From Chimonanthus salicifolius (lineage: Eukaryota > Streptophyta > Magnoliopsida > Laurales > Calycanthaceae), in NCBI GenBank assembly GCA_013350335.1, contig CM023539.1:42084631-42148630 (forward strand): 64,000 nucleotides of DNA, written 5' to 3'. Within the stretch, counting starts at the first letter, position 1. The number at the start of each line of letters is the position of its first letter. Both the position numbers and the translations under genes were made by a program. Below are positions 34,415-48,182 of the stretch, one piece after another. Below the pieces are notes generated by a model. The model made no database searches. It was not told the DNA's origin and saw only the letters and a list, made by a program, of their open reading frames with translations.

Positions 34415-37400
34415 GTAATTTCTACTTTTTCCCTTCGGGAGTTCATATTCATGTTCTGTTTTGAATGCCTTCAAGAATTTTTAATTAATGGTTTAGTGAA
34501 ATTCCATTTTTTTTTTTTTCAATTGATTGTTATTTTTCTTTCCTCTCTTGCTCTGTTATTGAACTCTTTTGTTCTTATAATGGGAATTCCATTTCCACAT
34601 TTGATTCCATGAATCAAAGGTTCTTCACGAAGGTGGCATTTGGATGTCAGCCAAATTGAGATTTGCCAGATATTGTCTCTGCTAATATTAGTTTGTCTTT
34701 ATGTAGCTCTTGAGTGTCTTCTGAATCTTGTATTTGGTTCAATACTCTTTGGTATGTATTTTTACTGAGACAAATATAATGGTAATAGTTATAGTAATAA
34801 TTATTCAAGTATCCATGCATTTATGTACTTTGAATTGATTTTACCTGAAACAGTAGGTGCTTGTTTTTATCTTCCTAGTAAAATGATGATTTGTGTTGGT
34901 GAAGAACAGAGATTTTCGCAGTTGGATCATGATTTCAGTTTCCATTTTGAGTTGTTGCTTCATTATATATCGTCGTTGTATTCTCCATTGTGAACATAAT
35001 AAGAAAATCCTCTCCTATTCTTCGTTGTTTTCCCCTTTGGGGTTTTCCACGTAAATCATTGTCTTTTATTGTTATTTATTTTATTTTGTCATTACCAACA
35101 TGGTATCAGGAGCAAGGTTGGGGAGATCTTGAGTGCATCACTGCCATTCCCCTATTTTGTTTCACTCCACTGCCGTTTCACTGCTCAATTTCACTGCCGG
35201 TCTTCTCCGATGACTGCTCCTTGAATCCTAAATAGCAGCAGATCGGCGGATCGGCACAGGCACCAGTCGTTTCTTCTCACTGTCCCTAAATTTGTACCAC
35301 ACGTACACCTTGGTTCCGCTCCTTGCTCAACTGTCCTCAGATCTGCCGATCGCTCACCCGTCCTCTGATCTGTAGCACCCGTACACCCTGGTTCCGCTCC
35401 TCGCTCGAATGTTCTCAGATCTGCAACACCTGTCCGCCTTGGTTTCGCTCCAACTTTCTCGCCATTCGCTGTTCTCAACACTCCAGCCCTGTTTTTGTTC
35501 AAGCGCCTCACTCTGGCCTAGTTTTAGCCTAGAATCGCTTTGCCTCTCATTCTGGTGCCTAGCTTCGGCCCTGTTTATGTGGAATCTGGTTGTCTCTCTC
35601 AGTGTCCACTCATTGTTAGAGATCTGAACGGACCGTGAGACTCCCTGCATTTGATTGAAGCTCTCTTCACATTGCTATATTTTGTCTATCTCAGCTCCTG
35701 TGAAACAGAGAAAAGAGGCAACCCTTCTTTTTGTCTTGATCATCTTTTTACTTTTTATCAATGGGTGAATTGGATGCTAATCTTGGTTGGAAGCTTTCAT
35801 CAATTCTCTTGAATGGTATTAATTATGTACCTTGGTCGAGGGCTGTAACCTTGTCTCTCGGTGGTAAGAAAAAATTGGGTTTCATCAATGGAACAAAAGC
35901 TTGTCCTGTAGCTACTGATTCAGGATATGAAGATTGGATCTCCCGTGATCAGCTTGTTAGATCATGGATTCTCAATTCGATGGAACCCCATATTGCTGGA
36001 ATTTTTACCTTCTCTGATTCTGTAAAGGAGTTGTGGGATTCGATAGCAGATCTCTATGGCAGTCAAAATAATGCTGCTCGGATTTTTGAACTGAAGCTTG
36101 AGATTGCATCAGCAAAACAAGGTGAAAAGATGTTCAGTGAACATCTTGGGAATTTGAAAAGGATGTGGGATGAAATGAATATGTGTCGCCCACATACTAC
36201 TGATGCAAAAACACTTTTAAAAAGGGCTGGGTAAGATAATTTTTTTTCATTGCTTAGTAGCCTGAAGCCAGAATATGAAAATATTAGAAGTAATATTCTT
36301 ATGGATGCTACGCTTCCCTCCTTTTCTAGTTATGTGCTAGTATTCAACGTGAAGAAACTAGAAAGAAGGCTATGAACCTTGAGTTGATATCTTCATCTGA
36401 GAAAGTCGACTTGAATGCTCTTGTGGCTGAGAAAAATGATCGAAGAAAAGTTTCTGAGAAAAAGAAAAATACTTTTCAAAATAAAGGCAGAAGAGAACTT
36501 TACCATTGTGATCATTGTCGTAAAAATGGATACACCAAGGATCATTGTTGGGAGTTTATTGATGTAGGACATGGATCGAGTGGGCCCCATTCGAGCTTCA
36601 CATATCCATACTTGCGCCCTTACAGAAGAAGGTGAAAGGTACCTCTGAGCACTCATATCAGGTCACGCTGACCCCTAAATCTTCGACTCCACCACCTCCA
36701 CCACCAATACCTCCGCCATCACCACCACCTCCACCCCCACCACCACCAGTACCACTGGCATCGCCACCACTGATTACCTGACCCTCCCCCATTCCCAAAC
36801 CTGATCCCGATACGAATACTGAGGGACTCTCTATGGTTATTCATACATTATCATGCCCACCTCCTGTCCTATCTTTGGCGCCTCGTGCTAACCTTCCCTT
36901 CCCTCAGGTGCAATTTGAAGACCCCTTCTTGTACGGATTGATTCGGCCTTGATTGCGCTCGTGTGCGTTTATTGCTTTCTTTGTCTCAAAGACAAATAGT
37001 TCTCATCGTCTTTGTATTGCAAGTTGTGCCGTTACAAGCTTCGTCATTCGCATATTCAGAATTGGTCTTCATCTCTGTTTGGTACCTTGCGAAAGATGTT
37101 GCTTTGCTGCTCTCAGCTCGAGGACGAGTTCTTTTCAAGACTAGGGGGACTGATGTAGGACACGGATCGAGTGGGCCTCAGTGGACCCAAATTATTATTT
37201 TTTAGCAAGTTGTTAATTTCTAAATTTTATTTTATTTGTTTCCTAATATAATTAGGCATCCTAATTAGGTTTCCTTCTAAGTAGTTTCCTAATATTTCTA
37301 GGTTTCCTCTTTTATTTAGGTTTCTTTATTTTAATGTTTTTCTTTTATATAAAAAGGGATGATGTATTGGGTTTCATCACCATTCTTCATAATGAATATG

Positions 37401-40400
37401 AAATCAGATTAAATTTTATTGTCTTCTGCTATCCTCTCTTCTTCTTCCTCTTTCCTGCCATGGCTTGCATCTATCTTCTTTCTCCCAGTCTCGACGGACA
37501 CTCGAGATTCCCGTTTTTTGCTGGATCGCTCTGTTGAAAACATCGACCCTCATCATATATCCTCACCTCAAATCTGATTCAGAAAAGAATAGGAAAGATA
37601 ATGTTGTTGTAGCAGGTACCACAATCTCTATGAATCAATTGAGTTGTCTCCTTCAGCAAATCAGCAAGTCCATGTCTTCTGAGTCATGTCATTCTGCCTC
37701 TACCCATGCTTCAAGTACCTTACAAGCCTACCTCACTTTGTCTTCTAATGCTAATTCTTGGGATTATTGATTTTGGTGCCACTGATCATATGACCAATAA
37801 TTTGTTGTTTGTGTATGATTTTATTCATAAGTCTGATGGGCATAATGTTTCTGTTGCTAACGGGAGTTCCTATTTTAGGGGGTAGAATAATTGACTTCTT
37901 TCCACATAGTTCCACTTTTGCTGCTCTTGTTGTTCCGTCCTTTCCAACCCAGCTTCTTTCTGTTGGAAAAAATACTAATTCCTTGAACTTTGATGCTATT
38001 TTTCTCATACTTCTGTCATCTTTCAGGATCGAAAGTCGAGGAAGATGATTGCGAAGGCACTTATTCACATGGATTATACTTGCTAAATCCCACTGATAAG
38101 GCGTGTCAAACCAACGGCTTGGTGGAAAGTGGCATCTTGCATAAATGGCTTGGCCATCCTTCCAACCATGTGTTGTCAAGTCTTTTTCCTTCTATTTCGA
38201 TTGAGTCTAGTGTGTGTAATGTTTGTCGATTTTCTAAACATACTCATTTACTTTTTGTTAATTTTGTGTCGACATCTGTTGAGTGTTTGAACTTATTCAT
38301 TCTGATTTATGAAGTGCTCCAATTGATTCATATGATGGTATAGATACTTTGTGTTATTTATTGATAATCGATCTCGTGCTACTTGATTATATTTTCTTAG
38401 ATAAAAAACTGAGGTGTTATTTCGTTTTAAAGTTCTTCATAATACGATAACTACTCAATTCAATGTCAAAATTAAGATTTTCAGGTCCGACAACGGTACA
38501 AAATATACCAATGGATTTTTCTCTGAATATCTTCGTAGCTAAGGAATTATTCATCAAACTAGTTGTGTGGGAACACCATAACAGAATGATGTGGTAGAGA
38601 GGAAAAAAATCAACATATCTTAGAAATCGCAAGAGCTCTTATGTTTCAGATACATGTTCCAAAAATGTATTGGTCTCATGGAGTTCTGACAACAACATAT
38701 TTGATTAATCGACTTCCCAGTCGCATAATCAATTTTAAGTCACCATTGGAAGCCTTGAAGAATGGGAAGCCTGACATATCTCACTTGTGGGTGTTTGGCT
38801 GTGTCTATTATGTACATCAAGAAGTTGTTCATTGTGATAAGTTGGATGCTCGATCTAGTCAGTGTGTATTTTTTGGATATTCTTCCACAAAGAAAGTGTT
38901 TGCATGTTACGACCTAATATCTTGCAAGATTGTTATTTCTCGTGATGTATGCTTTGTTGAATCTGAACCCTACTTTCAAGCACAAAGTGATTTTGGGAAT
39001 CGGTCCTAGGGGGAGTACTTATCTGGTTTGGTATCACTTCCAACCACAACTGATGATGTCACTACTGTAGAATCACACAAAGAGTTTGGTGTGTCTCCCT
39101 TAATCAAGGAGAGACCTTATGATTTGTATTTATATAGAAAATAGAATACAATTAAGGTAAAATCAAATAACAACCAACCCCCCCACAACCACACACACAC
39201 ACACACACACACAAACTCAAATGGGTCCCACAGTTTGCACAAATTCAATTTGACGATCCAATAATGATGCCATCTGATGGAGCTGAAGCAGATAAACAAG
39301 AATCTCCAAAAATCAAGCCCGATCGAAGCAGAAAAGCCATAACTGGAACCAGCTGACGTCCCGCAACAACATGTACTGAATCACGGACTGGAGAAGGAAC
39401 AGGTGGAAACTTAGTTCTGGAAACAACAAGATTGCAACTCCATTGTACAAATGTATAGGTCTCCAAAAAACGGCAGGGACAGAGAGGGATCCCGATGGTT
39501 GAAAATGTTCCGGTGGTCGGATCTGATGTCGGAAAGTGCTAGCTTCAAAGGGAAGAAACACTGGTAGGCATAAAAATCCGCTAGAGAGGTCCTGTCGGAA
39601 AGAGAAAATGATCTGAAGAAGATGCCTGAAGACCAGCAAGGAACAATAACGTGGGCAAGAACAACAAAATGGATAAAAAACGTAAACCTCTATTCAACGA
39701 GACCAAAAATAGGTGTTAGAGGGTTCCACTAGCATTCAAACTCAATATCGCTCCGTACAGATGTGATGTAGGGCCAAAAACAATGGTAGAGTTATGGGAT
39801 TTTAGGTTCAAATTTGAAAAAAGACTACAAGTCTAAGGGAACAAAAAAAGATTTCCCTATGAACCACCCACAAACTGCAAGGAAAAAAACTGTCTCTGAA
39901 ATGAGAGGTCGAAGGGCTGGAGAATCAAATCTTGGAGGAAAATGGGGGATCGTTTGGCAAGCAAAATGAAGGGAGTGAAGATTGTATTTATTTATTGAGA
40001 TTCGGGGGATAACAGCGGGGAAAAAAGAGAGATGGGCGACGACAACAGCCAGATCTGAGAAGAAGATTGTAGAAATGGGCCCCATTAAGCAGAAGAACGC
40101 AAAGCTTCGTAGATGCAATACACAGGTAGGGGCGACTTGTAATGGTGCAAATCCCAGGGGCAATAGAGTTGGTTCCACGCAGATCTAAGAAAAAAGACCC
40201 AAAACTAGGTTGGTAGGTGTCCCAGACAGCCACTGGCAAATGGCAACAAAGAGGGCCCCACCGATGATGGAAGGGGGGTCCATTAGGTGCGATCGAAACC
40301 ATGCTCAGGGGCGACCCTGGTGGTGAACAACCACATGGCAGAAGTGCAGTATCTTTGCAGATCTTGTGGAAAAACTAAGAAACAAAGAGTTTTTAGGCGG

Positions 40401-43400
40401 CAGGAGACGTTGGAAGAAAAACAACAACTGGACCCCACTGTTGACCAAAATCCAAGGTCAACTTGGGGTGTAAGGAGGTGGGCCAAGGGCGACTGCATTG
40501 GTGGAGGATCGAAGACAGAAGAAGACCGGAGGCAACTGATTAAGTCAGAAGATGTGTCTACAGGCGGTATAGTCGCTGGAGAGAAACAAGGGTCACCAAT
40601 CCCACCAGATGCAAGCAAAGATGAAATCCAACCTAGATGGAGTGTCCACCAAAAAACGACAGTGACGGGAGGTAGTCTGTCGCCAGAAAAGTTTTTTTTG
40701 TTACCGAATTGAAGGCAGACAAACAACAGACTGCAGGAGGGCACAAAAAAAAAAATCAGATCTGTGCAAAATCTGCAGGAGAAACAAGTGGTCCTACCTC
40801 TGTTGGTGTTGGTGGAACCAACAGAGGGAGAGGGGAAGTCTCGAAGGTGGGTTTCTCTTGAACTCTACTCAGAAATCAAAACCCACAGAAGGATCGGGAG
40901 TCCTAGATTGATACCTTGTAGAATCACACAGAGTTTGGTTTGTCTCCCCTAATCAAGGAGAGACCCTATGATTTATAAAATAGAAAACATAATACAAATA
41001 AGGAAGGTAAAATAAATACAAATAAGGAAGGTAAAATCAAATAAAAAAGGAAAGCCCTAAACTTAGTAAAGACAATAATCTAAATATATCTCAACAACTA
41101 TTACCCAAGATACTGAGATTATATCTCTAGAAAATGAGTCAATTTCTACAGTTGAAAGAACAATATCTCAAATACTGGCCCCTCCTCTATCCCAATGAAG
41201 ATTGAGTAGAGAGACTCGTCCTTCATAAAGAATGAAAGATTTTTTTTTTTTTTTAACTTACATGTTGTCTCTTATCCTATGCATGATTATTTGACATATG
41301 ATAATGTTAATCAGTCTCATTTTGCTTTCTTGAGTGCAGTATCTAGTGATCAAGAACCAAGGAATTTTCAAGAAGCTAATTCCAATCCTGTTTGGAAAAA
41401 TTCTATGAAAGAAGAATTATAGGCCCTTGATGAGAATAAAATGTGGGACATTGTTAGATTGCCTCAGAGAAGATAATAGTTGAGTGTTGTTGAATATACA
41501 AAATAAAATATAAGAGTGATGGAACTGTCATACGACATAAGGCGAGACTTGTTGCTAGAGGGTTTACTCAAACTTACGGAGAATATTATAAAGAGACTTT
41601 TGCACCCGTTATAAAGATGAAAACATTATGAGTCCTCATATCTCTAACATTAAATCAGGACCGGAAATTATTCCAAATGGATGTAAAAAATGTGTTTCTG
41701 CAAGGTTATCTAGAAAAGGAAGTTTATGAGTATACCACCTAGTCATTCACAAAAATCCAAATTCGGTTTGTGTGCAAACTAAAAAAGGCTATATATGTGC
41801 TCAAACAATCACCACGAGCCTGGTATGCTAAGCTCAGTTCAATTCTCACAATTAATGGGTTAAAAAAGAGTGCTGCAAACCCTTCCTTATTTGTCAAAAA
41901 ATGTATTTTTGGTACTACTGTTGTTTTGATTTATGTTGATGATATAGTGATCACTGGCGATGATCAATGTGAAATATCCAAGCTCAAGAGTCTTTTACAC
42001 GAGCAATTTGCTATTAAAGACTTAGGTTGTTAAGGTATTTTCTTGGATTAGAATTTGCCCACTAAAAAAAAGGCATATTTCTTAATCAACAAAAATACGT
42101 GTTGGACCTATCACAAGAAACTAGAAAATTGGGAGTTAGATCGTCAGATACTCCTACAGTCAGTGGCAATAAGCTTGGTGATGATGGTGAACTATTTTTT
42201 GATATTGGTCAGTTTCAAAGATTAGTCTATAGACTAATTTATTTAACCATTACTCATCCAGATATTTCATATACAGTTAGTTTGGTCAGTAGGTTTATAG
42301 TTGCACCAAAAGTTAGTCACATAAATGCTGTCAATAGAATTTTGCAGTATTTGAAGATATTACCACGAAGAGGTATATGGGTGCGTCAGAATGGACACCG
42401 TTCTATTACTGCCTACACTGATGCTGATTGGGCTGGGTGTCCAGATGATCGAAGATCTACAACAGGATATTGGACCTTTGCTGGGGTAACTTGGTAATCT
42501 GGAAGAGTAAAAAACATAATGTTGATGCATGATCAAGTGCAGAAGCAGAATATCGCAGAATGGCTCCAACCACTAGTGAAACTATCTATTTTCGAGCTTT
42601 ATTGTAGGATTTGGGTTTTAGTTCGACTCAACCAACACAAATGTTTTGTGATAATCAGACTGCTGTGCACATTGTTTCAAATCCAATGTATCATGAGCGG
42701 ACTAAACATATTGAGGTGGGTTGCCACTTCGTTCAAGAAAATGTGCAAGCCAATGTTATTTGTAATCCGTTTGTTCACAGTGACTAACAATTAGCAAATA
42801 TCTTCACTAAGAGTTTTCCTGCTGCCAAATTTCAAGAACTATTGTCCAAGTTGGGTTTTGTCGATGTTTTCGCACCAACTTGAGGGGAAGTGTTGGTAAA
42901 GAAGAGAGATTTTCGTGATTGGATCATGATTTTAGTTTCTATTATGAGTTGTTGCTTCATTATATATTGTCGTTGTATTCTCCATTGTGAACATAATAAG
43001 AAAACCTCTCTTATCCGTGGTTTTTCCCTTCGGGGTTTTCCACGTAAATCGTTGTCTTTTATTGTTATTTATTTTATTTTGTTATTAACAACAATTTGAA
43101 TGGGATGTCCCTCACCTGCTAGCATTTTTCAATTCTTTATGCAATTGTTCCTTATCTAGAGGGTTCCATCATTGGCTCATTTACTCGACAAATGTAGACC
43201 TGGTTTCTCTTGATAACCTTTCTAGTTATATGTAGAGAAATGATTAAATGAGGTTGACCACACTGTAAGTTACGGCAAGGTTGAATTACTTTTACATGTG
43301 GGGTCCACTTTTAATCAAAGAAAATTCTTGGATCTTCAAATCAAAAAAAATTCTTGGATCTTCACGTCTCCTTGTGATTGCTAATAGGTCCTAATATCAA

Positions 43401-46400
43401 CCATCCATGAGAGCCATTCGCTGTTAGGCTGAGATATACAATGATGCATGTTGGAGTAACAGAGCTCTCACTACTGGATTGAGATACACCATGATGTATG
43501 TTGGAGAAAGAGATGCCATATTTTATCTCAATCCAATAGGAACCGGGCATTGTGAGTAGTTGATTTTGCTGTGTATTATACGATGGGATGTTGAGATTCA
43601 ATGGTTTTCTTTGATGAAAAATGGGCCATGCATATAAAATTTACTCAACCTTACCGTAACTTAAAGTGTGGTCAACCTCATCTAAAATTGGTTTATGTGT
43701 TTCTTCATCGTAGACCAAAAAAAATAAAATTCCTTTTTGCTTTTTATTTTTCTTTCCCTTGATATTTGCTGAGTATATTTGGTGTTGCAGACAGATCGAA
43801 GTTGCAGAACAGTTCTGATTCTAAGAAGGAAAAAAAGGAAATATCAATACCCAAAGATGGTCCCTCTGCCCATATAGCTGCGCAAACTTTTACATTTCGT
43901 GAGCTTGCTGCTGCTACTGAGAATTTTAGGCGAGAGTGCCTTCTAGGTGAAGGAGGATTTGGGCATGTGTATAAGGGTCGATTGGAGAGCACTGGGCAGG
44001 TTCGTTACAATCTGTTTGCAGATCTGATGTGGCCAAGTTTCTTGTGCATTTTCATGTTATTGGGTATTTAGGTTTTGTCATTGTGTGTGTTCCTCTTCTG
44101 AAGGTGTAAGGTGAACCTTTAGGTGTGTGACAGTCATCATATTTGCTATCCCATTCAAGGATTAAAATGCTTTGGCTGGTCATTTGGCAGAAGTCAGAGC
44201 TAGGGAAGAGGATTTTGTAGGGGATGTGGGGTGGGGAATTGAAAATTCTGTAGGGAAAGCTCACCATGTTTGTATGGGCCTTTTTGAGGGGAAGACATCT
44301 CCTGATGGGTTGTCTTCCCTGCAGCTGGAGAATGTAAATCCCTCTTAAGGGATGGGTGCAAAGAAATGCCCAGTTTCCCTCTATCTCCCGTCAAAACTAA
44401 GCCCCTGCACAAACCCCCCCCCCCCCCCTGCCTTTTTTTTGAACAGATTAAATCTAAGTCCCTACACAGTTTTTGCCAAGGAGGTAAATTACAAAGCAAG
44501 AGAACCCCACTTTTAGTGTTTCTCACATGCTAGGAGATCCCCAATTTCAATTCCCCCAGAGAACCCTCTGTTTAAGTTCCACTAATCCAAACACAACATC
44601 TATTTTGTTATTAATATTTTTTAAACTTTATGTTGGCAATGGAATGTAAATATCTTGATGATGGTTAAGTAATGAATTTGTTACCTCACTTAGAAAAGAA
44701 GAAAAAACTATTCTGTATTCAAGGTGGGAACAATGAGAAATCCCATGTTAATTGATGTGTGGCTTTTTTTTTTCAGTTGCCATTGATGGGATATTACACT
44801 AGGATTGGAACTGGGACAAGCTGGGCAGGTTCTTACTAGTTTGAGCCTATGCTTTTATTGCATTTCCCAATTTGAGCCCTGATGGGTTTAATTTGGTTTT
44901 AGTTTTCATCCAAGCTTGAATTAGAATTCATGGTGCATAGCATTTGGACTTGGGATCATCCAGATGTTATTCTGTTTGATATAAGTGGCTAACTTACATA
45001 TCTGGATGACCCATGGTGGGGCTATTAGACTAACGTTTTGGATCATTGTCCCATTGGTTCAAAGAATTTTAGTGATATTTGGCTGAGAGGCAGAGAATTT
45101 AATATATTGTATGTAAAGTTCCAGATGACAAGTAACAATTATTTGCTCCCACTTGAAATTGGGAGCGTACTCTGCCTTGCAAAGCCTGTTTAGTCGATCC
45201 CCTTATCTTTGAATCCAACATAGAGAGATGGAGAGAGTTAATAATATGTAAGTTTATGGATGTTCATAACAAGGAAGCAGTTACTTGCTCCACTTGAAAA
45301 TAGTAGCATGCTTCTGCTATCAAAGTTGGGTGCCATTTTTCTTGAGTCCAACACAATCACTGTTCCACCCTATGAAATGGATGTGCACCAACTTTCTTCC
45401 CAGTTGGAGTGATGATGCCAGTTGGATTGATGTTATGAAACACAGAAGATTAACTCCATTTCAGTGGAGAATTGGAAGCCGCCCCCTGAGGGATGTTGGA
45501 AGTTTAATGTAGATAGGGAGGTAAGAGGTAAACCTGTTCCAGTAGGTATAGGCACATTCTTGCTTAATGGGTTAGGGGAAATGGAAATGTTTTTTCTTGG
45601 GTCCACTAGGTAGTAGGAATCTAAATTAGGCGAATTGCTGGGAATTATGGAAAGCTTTGGAATTGCGGAATAACTTTAGAGAGAGGAAGTTAATTGTTGT
45701 CAGAGACTTGGCTAATGCAATTGCTTGGGTAAAAGGTAGGAAGAAACTGCCTCGGAAGCTGCTGTTGACCTATATGGAGATTCATATACTAAGTATTGGA
45801 AAGGATATTGAGTTTAAGCATGTCAGGTTACTGCTAATAGGGTGGCAGACTTTTGGCTAAAGCAGGAGTTGAGTGATGATATTCTTTTGTTGGCCTGTTA
45901 TAATTTTATTGTATTGTCTTTTTTTTTTTTTGAATGATGCATGAGAGTATTTTTGTATCACTGTTTTTTTTAAATTATATTTCTATTGTTTCTTCTGTTT
46001 AGTGGGTCTATTGTAAAGTCTTTTTTTATTAACATATTTTTGGTTACTTTAAAAAATGCAGATGTATTTTTTCACATGACCAAACCATTGCTTTGTTTTT
46101 CTAATTGGATTAACAATTTTTTTTAAAAAAAGGGAAGAATGTTATTCTTTTTGAAACATTGACGACTTAATTCATTAAAAAAATAAAGAGTGAGTACAAG
46201 AGGTGGGTCTAAGTATAGGAGAGATATACTCAAAACCAAGAAAAAGACGAAGGAAAAGAAACATGAAATAATAAAAGATACATCAATTTGTCCTTCCCAA
46301 TACAAAATACATTTGGGAGAACCCTACTCCCCTAGCTCCCCAGACTGATGTGATGGAAAGAATTCCATAGCTGGTCTCTATTTATGTACACCAACTGTCG

Positions 46401-48149
46401 CCAAAAAGTCCACTACACTATTTACCGATCGAGGTGTGTGAATGAAAATGATGCCTCCCAAATTGCACAACCTTCAAATGCCCCTAGCAATACGTGCCAA
46501 CTTCCACATGGGGAATTTCCTATTACTAGTCCAGGAGATGGCATTAGTCGAGTCACCTTCAATAATGAGGTTACCACTCCTAAACCTAGACCAAACCTGA
46601 AGTGCTCTCCTGATTGTTCTCAGTTCTACCTCATTTGACTCTATTATTCCTAATGGTTCAGAAAAAGCTACCAACATTCTATCCTTATCATCATGTAACA
46701 CTCCTCTTATTCCTGCCGGCCCGAGTTTACCCCTTGTTGCCCCATCAACATTGAATTTATATGATCCTAGGGGAGGCGATACCCACTCAACCTTATGCTT
46801 TCTGACTGTTCCAACCCCTCTCATATATCCTTCCCAAGACAAATAAAAATCCTCAAGTGCTACACCTGTAAGCTCCTTACACACAGACAACCAACCTATC
46901 ATCTGTCATTTCGCCCTCTCAAACACTTTTAGGAACCCCCTCTTCCCCTCAAAAATCCTCCTATTGCGCTCTTTCCAAACTGCCCACGAGACTGCAAACG
47001 GTACCATTTTCCATGCGACTCTATGTCTACCTTTAAAGGGACCCCCCATCCACGTCACAAATAATTTCTCCGCTCCACTTCCTACAACCCACGAGCACCT
47101 GAACAACCTCAAGAAAGAGGACCATATAGCCACGTGAATTGGCACTTACATAACAAATGGTCCATTGTCTCCTCATCATCTTCGCACAATGGACATACTG
47201 TTGGAGCCTCCTTAGGAAGAACGCCTTTTCTCCTGAGATTGTGCCTCACAAGGATCCTCTTCTTCAAGGTCATCCACATAAAAAATTGGATGCTAGGGGG
47301 AATCTTATTGTTTTAGGCAAGGTTGCAAGTAGAAGGTGAGCTCGGATTTGCTACATATGCTGATCTCAGACTGATTTAACCGAGAAGGACTCTGATGGCT
47401 CCATGGACCAAATCCACTTGTCCTCATCCTCAATCCATTATTCCGGATAGGAAAAATGTTGGAATGTATTCCATTCTTTATTTTTTGTTTGGATTACTCA
47501 AGGAGCTGAGTTGATTTTTGGGCTTTTTGGCCCAAAAATCAACATGAGGAATTTGGGAAAAGAAGCATTGGGATTTTGAGGAGAGAGAGACAGAGAGAGA
47601 AGAGGGTTTATTCTAGATGGGACAAACGTTGGAATGTATTCCATTCTTTAGATTTCTTGGTTGGATTACTCATGGAATGAGTTCATTTTTTAGAGAGAGA
47701 GAGTGATAGATAGAAGGAAGAGATAGAGATAGATAAAGGAGGTGGGGGTCTTCGTCATAAATGATAGATAGATAGATAGAAGGAAGAGATAGAGATAGAT
47801 AAAGGAGAGGTGGGGGTCTTGGGGTTCTTCGTCATAAAAGCTAGATAGATAGATAGAGGAGAGGTGGGGGTCTTTTTGGGGGGGGAGAAGAGAGAGAGAG
47901 AGGTGGGGGTCTTGGGGTTCTTCGTCATAAATGATAGATAGACACAGGAGAGGTGATAGATAGAAGGAAGAGAGAGAGAGAGAGATAAAGGAAAGGTGGG
48001 GGTCTTGGGGTTCTTCGTCATAAAAGATAGATAGATAGAGGAGAGGTGATAGATAGAAGGAAGAGATAGAGATAGATAAAGGAAAGGTGGGGGTCTTGGG
48101 GTTCTTTGTCATAAAAGATAGGTAGATAGAGGAGTGGTGGGGGTCTTGG

Positions 48150-48182
<33 letters not shown>

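Larger units (their letters stand above)
34894..43093 (+). mobile_element. Copia 1: defective Ty1-copia retrotransposon in kinase intron 1 (8.2 kb with nested inserts)
   Basis: Bounded by LTRs of 207 and 203 bp, both starting TGTTGGT and ending CAACA, and by 5-bp duplications ATTTG. The primer site TGGTATCAGGAGC (35101) is of tRNA-iMet type, and a GAGGGGAAG polypurine tract precedes the 3' LTR. Domain order is gag, protease, integrase, reverse transcriptase, RNase H, which is Copia order, in the same direction as the host gene. All open frames carry stops or shifts, so it is dead. Two further elements lie inside it (36559-37545 and 39066-41096). By eye the LTRs differ at roughly 9-10% of positions, older than Copia 2. 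Confidence 0.93.

Noticed and set aside
35191..35650. Arginine-rich antisense frames as genes
   Set aside because: They are shadows of the repeated leader region of Copia 1.
36953..37205. Overlapping frames of 63 and 80 codons as small host genes
   Set aside because: They lie inside an LTR-element fragment nested in Copia 1 and end at or in its LTR.
39245..40952. Many 60-153 codon frames on both strands
   Set aside because: They are within the non-coding interior of the nested minus-strand LTR element and lack gag or pol motifs.
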